Shown: positions 1 through 11,277 of the stretch, in pieces
Layout: the number at the start of each line of letters is the position of its first letter
Numbering within the stretch: position 1 is the first letter of the stretch
Source: Diphasiastrum complanatum
Lineage: Eukaryota > Streptophyta > Lycopodiopsida > Lycopodiales > Lycopodiaceae
DNA: 64,000 bases
Direction: 5' to 3'
Assembly (NCBI GenBank): GCA_029204225.1
Contig: CM055103.1
Coordinates: 47,922,458 to 47,986,457 of the forward strand
Notes under the pieces: generated by a model
Told to the model about the DNA's origin: nothing
What the model saw: the letters and a program-made list of their open reading frames with translations, nothing else
The model's database searches: none
Translations under genes and position numbers: made by a program

Positions 1-2852
1 TTCAACAAAGTGTTTAAAAAAGAAATCGATAAATTTTTACGAAGGAATATGAAGAAGGATGACTATTATTGGGTTTCCCAAACACTGGAGAAAGCATTGT
101 GAGGGACCAATAGTTCTTACCATAATCCCACTTGGTAAAGAAAATTTTGAGAGATTCAGAAACCTATATAGACAACCAATTAAACATTAAAGGGGAGTGG
201 CAGTGTTACAATTAATGCTGATTTGGTAAATCCCTAATGACATTGTTTAGTACATCTTTACATCTATGTTTAGAAATCATTCTATTTCTACTGCGATTAG
301 TGCTGTTGTGAGTTCTACTACAAGTTTAAGTCATAGGTTGAGTTCATGCTCTTATGAGTATTAGAGCATGTTAACTAAAATAGAATATTAGGGTTTCATT
401 TTTGGACATATCAGAGACTCTAACTCAATTATGAATATGTTGCTCATGTATAGGTCAAGCTCATCATCTGTAGTATCTCCTTCATCTCTTTATTATTACC
501 AATCCTTCTACTGCAGTTTGTTTTGTTCATGGTGAATATATCTTGTTGAATCTTTTGTAAATGCTAGTAAGATCAAGTTATTTCTTAGAGTGTATCCAAT
601 GCTGTCCATTTTTTTACAACTATTACAAAAAAATATATATATACTCTGTCATGTCATTTTGTTCTTGTTTCATAACATTGTGTTCCGGAGGGCGGTGCAG
701 CTATTGTACATGAAATGTGAAAATCCCCCTTTGATGAAGTTTTTTATTCTACATTAGCTGTTTAAAGGAAACTCCGATCAATGTGACATTTATTTCTATA
801 GGTGCACCTTGATCCAGCACTCTCAAAAATGTACTTAATTCGAACTTTTGTCACCAAAGAAATATTAAAAGATGAATTTGACCAAAGCTGAAAAAATTAG
901 GGTTTCCAAAAAAATGGCCATAGAAAACCATTGGTTTTAGCATTGAAGAGTTGTAGAAAGGAATGAAATTGATGGTGAAAGAATAAAGATGGATGTGTAG
1001 AATTGGAATTGTGGAAGGATGTTTGTTGAGTGCTATGAATATGGACCATGAATGCCACACGAAGGCATCAACAAAAGTGAACGATGGAGGGCATTACAAA
1101 TAGATATTGAGCTAGCAGCATGGACCAAGAATGCCATGTGAATACAACATCAGATGATTCCCAAATAGATCCTAGACTGGTCATGCAGACCAAGAATGCT
1201 ATGTAAAAGCGTTAATAGAGGGCTTAGAAGACACAAGTAGGCACCAATCCAATCATATATATCAAGAATACCATGTCAGAGCAACAATCTGCCTCTTGAT
1301 AGGTGTCACTTACCTAAAGGAGCTATATGAAGAGGTGTAGAGATCGATGGGCAACAAGCCAAGAAGAAAATGTTTCTAGCGAAGATGAGATAATTGTGCA
1401 AAATTGTCATTGAAAACAATATAAAAATTCTGAATAGAATTTTCATGTGGAAGCCTCTACATTGTAGTTGGAATGTCATATTTTGGAGGAGACAAAAATG
1501 GCACAAATAAGGAAGGGTTAGATACAATGGAGACATCTAATGACAAAGTCTTGGTGCATTCAACATAATGAGTTTAGGAGAGGGTGATGATGATCAAGAA
1601 GCAGTTAAACTCTTGAGCATCAAAGAATCACGTTCAAAACTGGAATATTGGTGTAATATTGAAGGAGTATGCGGTAATGGTGTAGGTGTGAAATTACATA
1701 TGAAAATAATATGGTCCTATGTATTATCAACATCAAGTGTAGATAAACACGGAGAAAATGTGTAAGGTTGAATAATGGGCAATTTGTGTGTAGGTGAATC
1801 AAAAGACCAAGAGAAATGATCCGAAGTTGAACAATGGAAGTTTCGTCAACAAATTGTTTGGTAATGGATGGTGTAACTTTAAGTTTACAACAATTGTAAA
1901 ATAATGGTGGATCCACAAGTAAAACAATGGAAGGAGTACGCTTCAAAATTGGCTACTTGTATAGCCAAAGAAGTGTAGCAGATGGTGCTAGAGAAATGGG
2001 TGGAAGCTGGATAATGAAAGGCGTATTATTTGCGTATGAATTGCACACTTAAGAATGACAATTCTAAAATGATAAGCTTCTACTTTATAATGTGGAGAGA
2101 AAGACCTAGATTTTTTGTTTTTTTGGCTTGGTTTACTTTAAACTAGCAAGATATTCAATTTGATTGGATCATTAGGTTCTTCTAATCAAATAGCTCAAAT
2201 TCATGTGAAAATTTGTTCAAATTGGGTAGTAGAAAGCAAGGCACTAGAATTCCATAATTCAAGTTTCTTGGTGATTTCATCGCTTTCGTATTTGTATGCT
2301 TTCATGGTACTTCATAAATTGATGGAACGTTAAAGGTTGTGATACAATCCTAGTTTTTCAAGTACTTAGCAATGAAGCTTTTTGGTACTCTCTTGTGTAC
2401 TTCTTAATTTTTGTTTGGACCTACAGTAGACACTTTCACTGCATTTTACAGCTACTCAATCTAATCTGCAAAAAGAGTCACTTTCTTATTTTCCGGTTTT
2501 TGATAGTTTTTGGAACTTCATCTTTGTCGTACTCTTTTGTTTCAATTCATCTCCCTCACAATTTTGCATTCTTAAGAAAACATTGTCCTGTAACAAGAAA
2601 AAACAAAATTTAACTATAAAACATGTCATGTTCCTTTTACACCTCCATAATCGCAAATACTTACATCTTGATATGTTGCAAATTCCATTATTCCACTGGT
2701 ACATTAGGTCTTACATTGAATATCCTATTGTTGGTGATTGCTATGGCTTTGGTTGTTCCTTTCAAACGTAATTGGAACCTTCAAAAGCAATCATCTCGTA
2801 GCTTAGAATTTGTCGTAATTGGCAATGAAGTTAGGTCTTTCAATGGAAAAAA
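1..2852. other. No gene recognised; AT-rich DNA left of Copia1
   Basis: I see no coding stretch that I can assign. Short open frames on both strands have no recognisable motif. Between about 1030 and 1280 the phrase 'accaagaatgccatgt' recurs about four times at 60-80 bp spacing, which suggests a decayed short tandem repeat. The right edge (2848-2852, aaaaa) is the target site of Copia1. Because host exon 2 lies at 21.9 kb on the minus strand, this stretch is probably intronic. That is inference. Confidence 0.5.
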
Positions 2853-3279
2853 TGTAGGAAATAGAAACCAAAGGATCCAGGATCTTAACTATTCAATCAC
2901 ACAAAGCATTCCAAAGAGAAAGAGAGAGATGGTTGGCCAACCTCTTGTCAACACTCGTGGAATTCCAAGAGAATAGATATAATGCTTACAATTGTAAAAT
3001 ACAAAGGAAACGCACACATATATATGCCCTTCCAAATGACTCTAACTTCTCCTACAAGTTACTTTTAAAAAGAATAAGGTACCCCCATAAGTCAGGTTGG
3101 GTCCTTAAGTGTCAATAATAGGCCTTGAATAGCCACGAGCTACTACCACCCCAAAATTGGGTCCAAGTTAGCAAAGTCTAAGTTATAAAGGCCTAACTAT
3201 AATTTTACCCATGGTTACACATGTCTCGACCTTTTGGGTAACCTACGGTTTTCTAAGCAATTCCATTTACATCCCAACA
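2853..3279 (-). repeat. Copia1 3' LTR and adjoining polypurine tract
   Basis: 427 bp, closely matching 13614-14060 in the same orientation. On the minus strand it begins TGTTGGGATGTAAATGG and ends TTTCCTACA. Immediately before it on the minus strand lies TTTAAGGAGGG (3280-3290), a typical copia polypurine tract, which fixes this copy as the 3' LTR. The other copy carries a roughly 25-bp internal duplication (near 13800-13835) that is absent here, so the two LTRs have diverged for some time. Confidence 0.92.
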
Positions 3280-3419
3280 CCCTCCTTAAATGGAAATGCA
3301 TAAAACATAACATAACATGAAGTAACTTCTTGAAAGAGAAAAATGCAACTTGTTGCCCGAACTTCATGTCGAAGTAAGAGTAAAATCAGAAAAATCAGCA
3401 AATTCTACTGATTTAGTAG

Positions 3420-5319
3420 AGGCACGAGTCTTCCCTTCATAAAAATGATCCACTTTGTCCCGCAAAGTCTGCAACAACCATTTAGGGACTGTTTTGGGCT
3501 GTCCAATAGCCTTACCTTTGTCAACACGTTGTTGTCCAAAGTGTTCCGAACTTGGACCTTGCCGTCAAGTCTTCAATAGGCTGCTCTTTATCATAAATAG
3601 GCTCTTCTTGATGAACTATGGGCTGCAAACTTGAAGAAGGGATGTCCACTAGAAGTAAATGGCAGTCCCTCATCTTCATGATTAGATGGCGACACCAAAT
3701 CTGGAAATACTTCAACATATGCATCATGGGAGCAGTCCCCTTTTGATAACATGAGTGGGCGCAACATCATAGGAGGTCTTTTCATCATAATGAACATCAC
3801 AACTCACTATGATCTTATTAGTATCCAAATTGAAAAACCTATAACCTTTGCTTTCACTACTATAGCAAACAAAGATTCACTTAACTCCTTTATCATCAAA
3901 TTTGGATCGAAGCTTATCGGGAATGAAAGAATAAGCCGTGCAACCAAAGATGCCAAAGTGAGAATCTTACCATACCAAACTTCGTATAGAGTCAATACCT
4001 TCAAGGCCTTAGTAGGCCACAACCAAGCCTTGGTTCATGATAGTAGAGACCGAAATGAGATTCTTCTTGATTCCTGGAACATAAAGTAAATTGCGAGTGT
4101 ACTTCTCCTCACCATTTGGTAAGATAATGGCGATCACTCCAACACCTTCGATAGGATAAGAGGTGTTATCAACACCTTGAACTTTGCTTCCATCATGCAC
4201 TTTCACAAGCTTTGTGAAGTCCTCTTTGCGAGAAGTCATATGACGTGTGGCACCACTATCAATCACCCATTCAAAAGATGAAAAAACAGCAACTTGTAAA
4301 GCTGAAGATGTGTTCTTCTTGGCTGAAAAACCAGCAAGAGATGAAGTGGCAGAAATCTCATCTTGATGAGAGATGAGAGTATAAGTGACAAAAGCATAAT
4401 CATTGTTGAAAAGATCATCCTTTTCTTCAAAATGTTGCTTCAAAGTAATGATTGCCACACTTGTATCATTACCTTTTCTTTTTCCTTTGCAAGCCTCTTC
4501 TTACATTCTTTAATGTTATGCCCAAACTTCTTGCAATAGTGGCACTTATCCTTCTTCTTGGAGCCTTGTCCTTGATCTTCAGCTTCCTTAGATTTTTGAT
4601 CACCTTTACAAGTGTTGGGGTTGGAAGAAGGCTTCCCTTTCCACTTGCCTTTCACAAAGAAAGCTCTTGTTGCTCACCACCACCAAAGTTGATCCTTGTT
4701 TGCTCCTCTGGAAGAAGCAAGCCAACAAGTTCGTCGAAGGAGATTTGTTGTCCCCTGAGAGAAATGCTCACTGATGACACAAATGGAAGGTAAGAATTAG
4801 GAGAGAGTTGAGAGTAATAGATACAAATTGTGAGTCCTCAATCACCTCATCGACGTTGAGAAGCCCCTCTCGAAGATCCTTGATCTTCGTCAAGTGGTTC
4901 GTAAGCAAATCACATTCTTGCATCTTCAAGATAGAAAGTTGATTTCGAAGATAGACCACCTTTGCCGCAGTCTTTACTTGAAACATCTTGGCAAGAGTCT
5001 CCCGAGCAGTCTTGCAAGTCCTAATATGTGGAAGGATAGATCACTTCGCCGATAATGCAATGACGGAATATGCTTGTGCATCTCGTCAATCCCACTTCTT
5101 TTGCTCATCGGAAGACACAACCGTTGTTGATAAAGTAGTTGCCCTAGTCAGTGTAGTAGGAGCCAAGGTAGGTGGCCTTTTTTCATCACCATTAACTACT
5201 TCCCATAAACCTTTCACAATAAGAAGGTTCATAATCATGTAGCACCACAAAGAATAGTTTGTGCCATCCAGCCTATCTTCATTAAATAAAGAACCGATTG
5301 ACTTCGATTCTTTAGCCAT
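3420..5319 (-). pseudogene. Copia1 gag-pol remnant (gag, zinc knuckle, protease, integrase tail)
   Basis: Read on the minus strand from ATG 5319. The gag start MAKESKSIGSLFNEDRLDG continues with TNYSLWCYMIMNLLIVKGLW, typical of copia gag. A gag body (about 5080-4768) and a CCHC zinc knuckle, CHYCKKFGHNIKEC (near 4550), follow. The aspartic protease motif WVIDSGATRHMTS (near 4250) leads to LLYVPGIKKNLISVS (near 4060). The sequence then jumps to integrase C-terminal text (PTKALKV..YEVWYGK, 3990-4020) and a linker with PKTVPKWLLQTLRDKV (3470-3510), and runs straight to the polypurine tract. The integrase D-D-E core and RT/RNase H are therefore deleted. Further damage includes a TGA replacing a probable Trp codon near 5086 and frameshifts in the integrase tail. 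Normal copia polyproteins are about 1,300 residues; about 600 remain here. Confidence 0.88.
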
Positions 5320-6149
5320 AGATAAAATAGAAAAATCAACTTGTAGTAGATAGGAAAAAAGACTTTCCAAGACAAAATCTACTCAATGGGCAGCAACCAT
5401 AAAGTTGAAAATATGAGCACAACTGATTGCAATACTCCACATGCAATTTGCTCAAAGAATAAGGAAGTAGCTGCTATTTTCTGCACAAAAATCAGATTGC
5501 CGACTTTTTAGCCATTTGAGATGACCAAAAAAAATAGCAAGTACCCAACTTTGGAAAAGAGTAGAAAGGAAACTTTGAATGCTCCACACAACTTGTCAAA
5601 AATCAGTAACTTGCAAAGCAAAATCACCTCCACCAAATGTACAAATGAAGGCTGAATTTCCAGCCACAAAATTGTCACAAAAAGACATCGAAATGGATCG
5701 TAAAGGGGAGCCCACTTGTTGGTAACCGAATCTGAAAAAAACAGCAGCAAAATGTGTCGAAAAGACACACGAAGAAGATGAAGGGGCACCCTTCCTTTAC
5801 ACACCAAATCTGAAAAATGCAGCCCGAAGTTGCGTCGAATCGACACAAAAATTACATGTAGGAACTAGCCTTCCTACAAGTCATAAACCTGCCAAATTTC
5901 AGCCGGCAATTGCGTCTATAAGACACAAAAACCAGCAAGCAAAGAATCAGGTTAGCCTTCAACAAAGCCTTTCCGGAACCTATCTTTCTTGCACCAAAGT
6001 GTGCTCATCATACACACATAATAGGGCAGCAAATGAGCTCCCTCAAAGTAAGGGGGGTGCCCTCCCTGATTTTCTGTTACCGACAGAGAAGATGATAGCT
6101 TCTTGTAGGGCGTCCTCCTGTAAGCAATCTGAATACCTAACGTGGCTCT
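5320..6149 (-). other. Copia1 5' leader
   Basis: About 830 bp between the split primer-binding site and the gag ATG. I find no convincing coding sequence. The stretch has several degenerate 'gtcgaNNNgacac' phrases (about 5680-5930), suggesting short repeated units. Its outer end, GGCTCT at 6144-6149, is the distal half of the primer-binding site. The proximal half lies 7.4 kb away at 13607-13613. Confidence 0.6.
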
Positions 6150-6154
6150 AATAT

Positions 6155-6495
6155 TGTTAGAATCCCCATCGTCACGCCGGTCATTGCTAAAGCACAAACA
6201 GGTGACGAACGCTACATTACCACCCAACCATAGAGGTATTGTCACCTCACCCCCGTGCACTGGAGCTACAGACCACCATCAAGCAAACTCGGATCTCCTG
6301 TAAGCCATGGTGTCCCATACCACCATGCCTTACCCTCGACCCCCGCCTACCTACATCCTGAGGCCTAGATACTCGTCCTGACCTGACCACCAGTGGAAGA
6401 GCTCTTCATTCTCCAAGAGAGAATGAATGCTAAGCTCATGGAGATCCACCTCTAAATACATAGTCCAGGTGGATCATCTCCGTCCATAGGAGTCA
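6155..6495 (-). repeat. Gypsy1 left (3') LTR, outer part
   Basis: The first 341 bp of a 486-bp LTR. The remaining 145 bp are at 11037-11181 beyond the nested LTR element. It is an inverted match to 13265-13606; for example 'tggatcatctccgtccatagg' here pairs with 'cctatggacggagatgaccca' there. The plus-strand edge TGTTAGAATCCCC corresponds to ...GGGGATTCTAACA as the LTR 3' end on the minus strand. Confidence 0.88.
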
Positions 6496-6867
6496 GTTAT
6501 GGACTTGGCTCATTACATTTGCCGCGTCCATTCTTTTATTGTTATTATGCATAAGCAGGCCTAAGGGCCCTTTTTATTCATATACTGGCCTTGGGCCCTA
6601 TTTGGTTATATTTTTAGGACTTGGTCACATCGATTTGGAGTGAGGGTCCTCCTATTGGGAGGGCACACTATTTTCCCTCCAAATCCTTTTCCCTCCCTTT
6701 TTTGAATCCTCCATTTGATTCAAGGAGAGGGTATAAGTAGGGCATCATTGTATTCCTTTATTCAGTTTATGATGATTGCTCCTCTTTAGCCTCCTTAAGC
6801 ATTCTCTTCCTGCTATCTAGCTTAAGTCCTACTTTCTAGCATAGCTAGTGAATCTTAGCTTGTAACT
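6496..6867 (+). repeat. 5' LTR of the nested non-coding retroelement
   Basis: Begins GTTATGGACTTGGCTC and ends GCTTGTAACT, so the tips form GTTA...TAAC rather than the usual TG...CA. It contains a 'ggtataagtaggg' TATA-like stretch (about 6729) and a 'ctagcttaagtcct' phrase that is repeated once more in the 3' LTR, which is why that LTR is 19 bp longer. Confidence 0.9.
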
Positions 6868-6886
6868 TGGTATCAGAGCACTTTCC

Positions 6887-7690
6887 TGCAGATTGGTGGA
6901 GGCTGTCCAGCGCCCTACCATCCATCACTTTCATCGATTTTTCTCCGTCAACCTTCCTGCAGATTGGTGGAGACTGTCCAGCGCCCTACCACCCATCACT
7001 TTCATCGATTTTTCTCCATCATTTTTGCAAATTGGTGGTGGCTGTCCAGCGCCCTATTGCCCATCACTTTCGACGATTTCTTCATAATTTTTTGCAGTTT
7101 TGGTGGAGGCTGTCCAGCGCCCTGCCAACCCATCACTTTCGTCGATTTTTTCGGCAGATTTTCATTGTTTTTGCAGATTTGGTAGCTATTGCCCAGCGCC
7201 CTACTACCTCATCATTTTCGACACTTTTCGTCACCGATTTGCTGTCCATTTTTTATATTGATTGGAGGCTGTCCAGCGCCCGACTACCATCTCATTTTCA
7301 GCGGTAACCCATCACTTTCGTCGATTTTCATTGTTTTTGCAGATTTGGCAGCTATTGCCCAACGCCCTACTACCTCATCATTTTTGACACTTTTCGTCAC
7401 CGATTTGCTGTCCATTTTTTATATTGATTGGAGGCTGTCCAGCGCCCTACTACCGTCTCATTTTCAGCGGTTCTCTTCACCGACTTGCTGTCCGTTTCGG
7501 CTATTGATTGGAGGCTGATCGGCGCCTTACTTCAGCACACTTTCCAGCCTATTTTTCAGCATATTGTGGATCTTGGTAGTTGCTGCCCAGCGCCCTATTA
7601 TCTCACCATTCTCGACAGATTTTTCCATCGACTTGCTGCTCATTTTGCTGATTATTTGTTGGCTGTCTAGCGCCCTCTTTCAGCACTTTT
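6887..7690 (+). repeat. Tandem array directly after the primer-binding site
   Basis: About ten imperfect units of roughly 65-90 bp, each carrying the core CTGTCCAGCGCCCTAC (for example at 6903, 6973, 7041, 7110, 7268, 7437), usually followed by CATCACTTTC.TCGATTTTT. A larger 170-bp segment (about 7140-7290) is duplicated at about 7310-7455. Open frames in several phases across the array are a by-product of the repeat. Arrays in the 5' leader of non-autonomous retroelements can be packaging or regulatory sequence; nothing here proves that. Confidence 0.85.
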
Positions 7691-10640
7691 TTCAGCTTAT
7701 TTGGCGCGAGTTGATGATTCGGATTGGTGGCTGGTTGGCGACCTATTCTGTCATATCTTCAGCTTTTACCTCTCTTTGTTGGCAATACTGATTGGACGAC
7801 GGATCAGCACCCACCCAGGTATTGCTTGCGCCCATTTGTGCTTCCTTTTTGCACCTACTTGCTCTCTTTTTGTTCACATACTGCTCTTTTTCCAGCCCCC
7901 TATTTCCCTCTCATATTTGTTATTTTGCTGCCTCACACCCTCCTCCTTCCTTTTTCCATTTTGTTTAGAACCCTGTTTCTGTGCCATTTTTGGTTATTTT
8001 GGAAGTTAGACTAAGTTGGGGTGACGACAAACGTCCTCTCCCTCAGGTTTTGTCTCTTCCTTGGTCCCTATGGCGACTTATTCATCAAAAAACCCACCGC
8101 AGAGCTCTTTAGATGATCGTTTTACACATATTGATGCCACATGGATCATCTTGAGAGTCGTATTGATCGTGTTCTTTCTAGCTTTGAGACTATCCTACCA
8201 CGAGGGGATACCATCCCCCCAGACATTCTTCATCATCCTGGTGAAGCACCTTTATTTCCTATTTTGGGTACGCCTGCTCCTGCTTCATCTTCAGGAGGTG
8301 CTTTTGGTAGTACGTTTGGTCTCCCTTCATATAGTGCTAGTCCTTATGGGTCTCCTTTCGGGTCTTCTGTACCACCGTATTCGGTGGTCATTCCTGTTTT
8401 CATTGATATTGAGGCCGTATACCTTGGTGGTATTTCTACTATTGCTTTTGCGCCTACCTCAGATAGCCCTCCTGGTTCGGTGGTTGGTGCAGTATCTTCT
8501 CCAATGGTCTCTATATCTCCATCTCTTGAGTCCATTATGGCCGATATTCCTACTGATTTCTATGGGGTTCTTCACAGGTCCACGTTTGCTGGCTCCCTCG
8601 CTATTGGTGATCAGGTTGTATCTTCTTTCGCTTTATTCCATGGATCTCTGCTTGAGGTTTGTGATCTGCCTCATGATATTTCTCCGGTTCCTGACATGAT
8701 TCATGAGCCTTCGCCCTTATCGTTACACATTTTCCATCCGAGGATATTTGCCAGATGGTCACTATTACTTATCTAGGGTATTTATATGCTGGGATCTTTC
8801 TAGATGAGTATACGGGGATCCTTCAGTCTCCTTGAGGTTCCCTGCAGTCCATGCTGATGCTATGGCTATATGGCATTCCTGGTTATTACATATAGCTTGG
8901 TTTTCATTTGGACCTGTTGATTGGTGCTGGTTTTTTCATATTATTGATCGCCTATGGTGCCGATATCTCTATGATTATGCATGTGGCTCTCTATGAGTTC
9001 CTTGGATTGTTGCTCATTGTCAGGCTTGGCATATCCTGATGGCTTAAGTTATTGCTTCCGTTCCAGCTACTGTTTGTCCGGGTGATCTTCAGGTTCCCCG
9101 TCATTTCGGGTTGCTCCATATCGCTTGGTCTCCGATGCTGAGTTGCCACTTTGTTCTAGTGTTCCGAGACCATCAGGGTACCTTGAGAGAGTTCCTTCTC
9201 CTCTCTTGGATAGTTTTTGGGGATGTTGCCGCCATATACTTCAGTGTTGCTCATATGTGCTTTGATACTCATTCCCAGCTACACGTGGATATTGCTCCAA
9301 TGCTTGCTACTGATGTTGCGGATCTTGTTCCTCGTTCCAGTGCATTTCTTCTATTCCTCACTTGTGCGCCTAGTGTGTACTTTGGGATTACACTTGCGGC
9401 CAGTTTCGATGGGTCATCCGATTCTCCATCCGTTTTTGGTGTATCCTATGATGGATTGGTATGTCCATATGAGGTCTTTCTGGATGAGTTTTTCGGCTAC
9501 AGTTTTTCAGTTGGGGCCTCTACTATTTCTAGATTTGTTGCTACTGTTTTCATGCATCATGTCTTTTTAGATGATGCATTGATTTCTTGGACCTTCTGGA
9601 GCTTTTGGCATGCTGCTCTTCTCGTGATATGGGCCTTGAGGGTACCGTGTGCCATTGCTACTTCTCATTCATGGGCCTTATGGATACCTTGAGCTTTTGA
9701 CCATGCTGGTGCATATTTCTCCATTTTAGCTATCCTTTGTCAGGATGATCTCTTTATGCTCCATGTTTCCTGGCATATCGCTTGCTTTTCCATGCTGTTA
9801 CAGCATGCATGTCATCCTACTTATGTTCCTACTCTTTGGTGTTGGTCTTCCGATGCTGCTATCTTTTCTTCAGGCACCTTGCACATATGGTTGATGGTTA
9901 TGTGTATGATGCGACTATTCGCGATGAGTGTCCATCTCTTTTTCAATTTCCTTATTGGCTTCCCGTTGCTGATGCAGTTCTACCTTCTCGGGCTTTTTGG
10001 ATACCTTGGTATGATGTCCATATCTTTTGGGCTGACCCTCTACTAGCTTGGGCATTACGGATACCTTGGCATTCCTAGTTGCTGCCTGATCTTCTTCTAG
10101 TTCCTTGGCATTCCTGGCTGTTCCATATTGCTTGGTTTCTGATGACGCGGCCGAGATGTTCCCTTCGTCGCCATGATGTTGATCCTGAGCTGTTCCCTTT
10201 CTTACCAGCTGCCATTCACCAGGTTCGCCTTCACCATAGTCGACGCTGCCGGCAGATTCAGTTTTTGTTCCATTGGATGGTCGTCCTGTTGAGGAGGCCA
10301 CATGGGAGCCTATTGATGTGTTTTATCATACACCATTATTGGCAGATCAGGCTCGAGCCCTCATGGCTTTAGTTCTTTCCTCTACTACAGATATCATTGT
10401 AGATGTTCCCTCTACTTCATGATTCGGCTAGCTATGACTATTCTTTATTGTAGTATTTGCTTAGTACTTGCTTTACACAGTTATGATACTTTTGGGATAT
10501 TTGTTGTGACGACTTATGTCCTCTCCATCAGTAGTTCCATTAGTTCGTGATTTTTCAATATTTAGCATGCTTACATTATTATTTTAGATAGTCATTATGC
10601 TTGCTAGCCGATGGAGGGCTTTGTTTTTCTGCAGGGGAGA
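7691..10640 (+). other. Interior of the nested retroelement; no recognised protein
   Basis: CT-rich on the plus strand. An open frame at 8141-8776 (MDHLESRIDRVLSSFETIL...) is Ser/Pro/Gly-rich. Another at 8061 (MATYSSKNPPQSSLDDRF...) ends in text that would join it by a one-base shift, giving a possible degenerate gag-like start. I recognise no zinc knuckle or enzyme motif. From about 9100 to 10150 phrases such as 'catatcgcttgg', 'ctccgatgctg' and 'tggataccttgg' recur, so this part too is a degenerate repeat. Confidence 0.5.
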
Positions 10641-11031
10641 GTTATGGACTTGGCTCATTACATTCGCCGCATCCATTCTTCTATTGTTATTATGCACAAG
10701 TAGGCCTAAGGGCCCTTTTTATTCATATATTGGCCTTGGGCCCTATTTGGTTATATTTTTAGGACTTGGTCACATTGATTTGGAGTGGGGGTCGTCCTAT
10801 TGGGAGGGCGCACTATTTTCCCTCCAAATCCTTTTCCCTCCCTTTTTTGAATCCTCCATTTGATTCAGGGAGAGGGTATAAGTAGCGCATCATTGTATTC
10901 CTTTATTCAGTTTATGATGATTGCTCCTCTTTAGCCTCCTTAAGCATTCTCTTCCTGCTTTCTAGCTTAAGTCCTGCTTTCTAGCTTAAGTCCTGCTTTC
11001 TAGCATAGCTAGTGAATCTTAGCTTGTAACT
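10641..11031 (+). repeat. 3' LTR of the nested non-coding retroelement
   Basis: 391 bp, near-identical to 6496-6867 apart from scattered substitutions and one additional copy of 'cttaagtcctgctttctag'. It is preceded by the purine tract GCAGGGGAGA and followed by the AGTCA target duplication. Confidence 0.92.
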
Positions 11032-11036
11032 AGTCA

Positions 11037-11181
11037 TGCATGACCAACGACACGCGGCAGTTGTGCACACTGACGCAAGTCCATAACAACGAGTCACCGC
11101 ACGCCAATAAGACATTGACACGTGGCACCCAAAAGATCTATTGCTCCAGATCAGCATTCCGTCCCATAAATGAGACCGTCA
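11037..11181 (-). repeat. Gypsy1 left LTR, inner part
   Basis: Continues the LTR begun at 6155-6495. It matches the inverted copy at 13118-13262 (for example 'gacacgtggcacccaaaag' against 'cttttgggtgccacgtgtc'). On the minus strand the LTR starts TGACGGTCTCATTT at 11181, right after the purine tract at 11182-11193. Confidence 0.88.
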
Positions 11182-11277
11182 CCTCAAGTTTCCTGTTGCG
11201 TGCCCTTATGGGTACGTACCATTCCCTCCCCCTTTAAGAGTCTCCTCCTAAAGGAAGCAAACCAAGGAAATTCAGTC

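Larger units (their letters stand above)
6496..11031 (+). mobile_element. LTR retroelement without recognisable pol (LARD-like), nested in the Gypsy1 LTR
   Basis: 4.54 kb bounded by direct repeats of 372 bp (6496-6867) and 391 bp (10641-11031) and by a perfect 5-bp duplication AGTCA (6491-6495, 11032-11036). The sequence TGGTATCAGAGCA (6868-6880), directly after the first LTR, is an initiator-Met tRNA primer site. GCAGGGGAGA (10631-10640) before the second LTR is the polypurine tract, so the element reads on the plus strand. Removing it restores an uninterrupted Gypsy1 LTR that matches 13118-13606. The 3.76-kb interior shows no protease, RT, RNase H or integrase motifs in any frame, so it must depend on proteins supplied in trans if it ever moved. 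Confidence 0.93.

Noticed and set aside
8061-8699. Long hydrophobic open frame (Leu/Phe/Val-rich) that looks like a membrane protein
   Set aside because: It overlaps another frame of equal length and lies in T-rich sequence inside a non-coding retroelement. Hydrophobic codons follow from the base composition.
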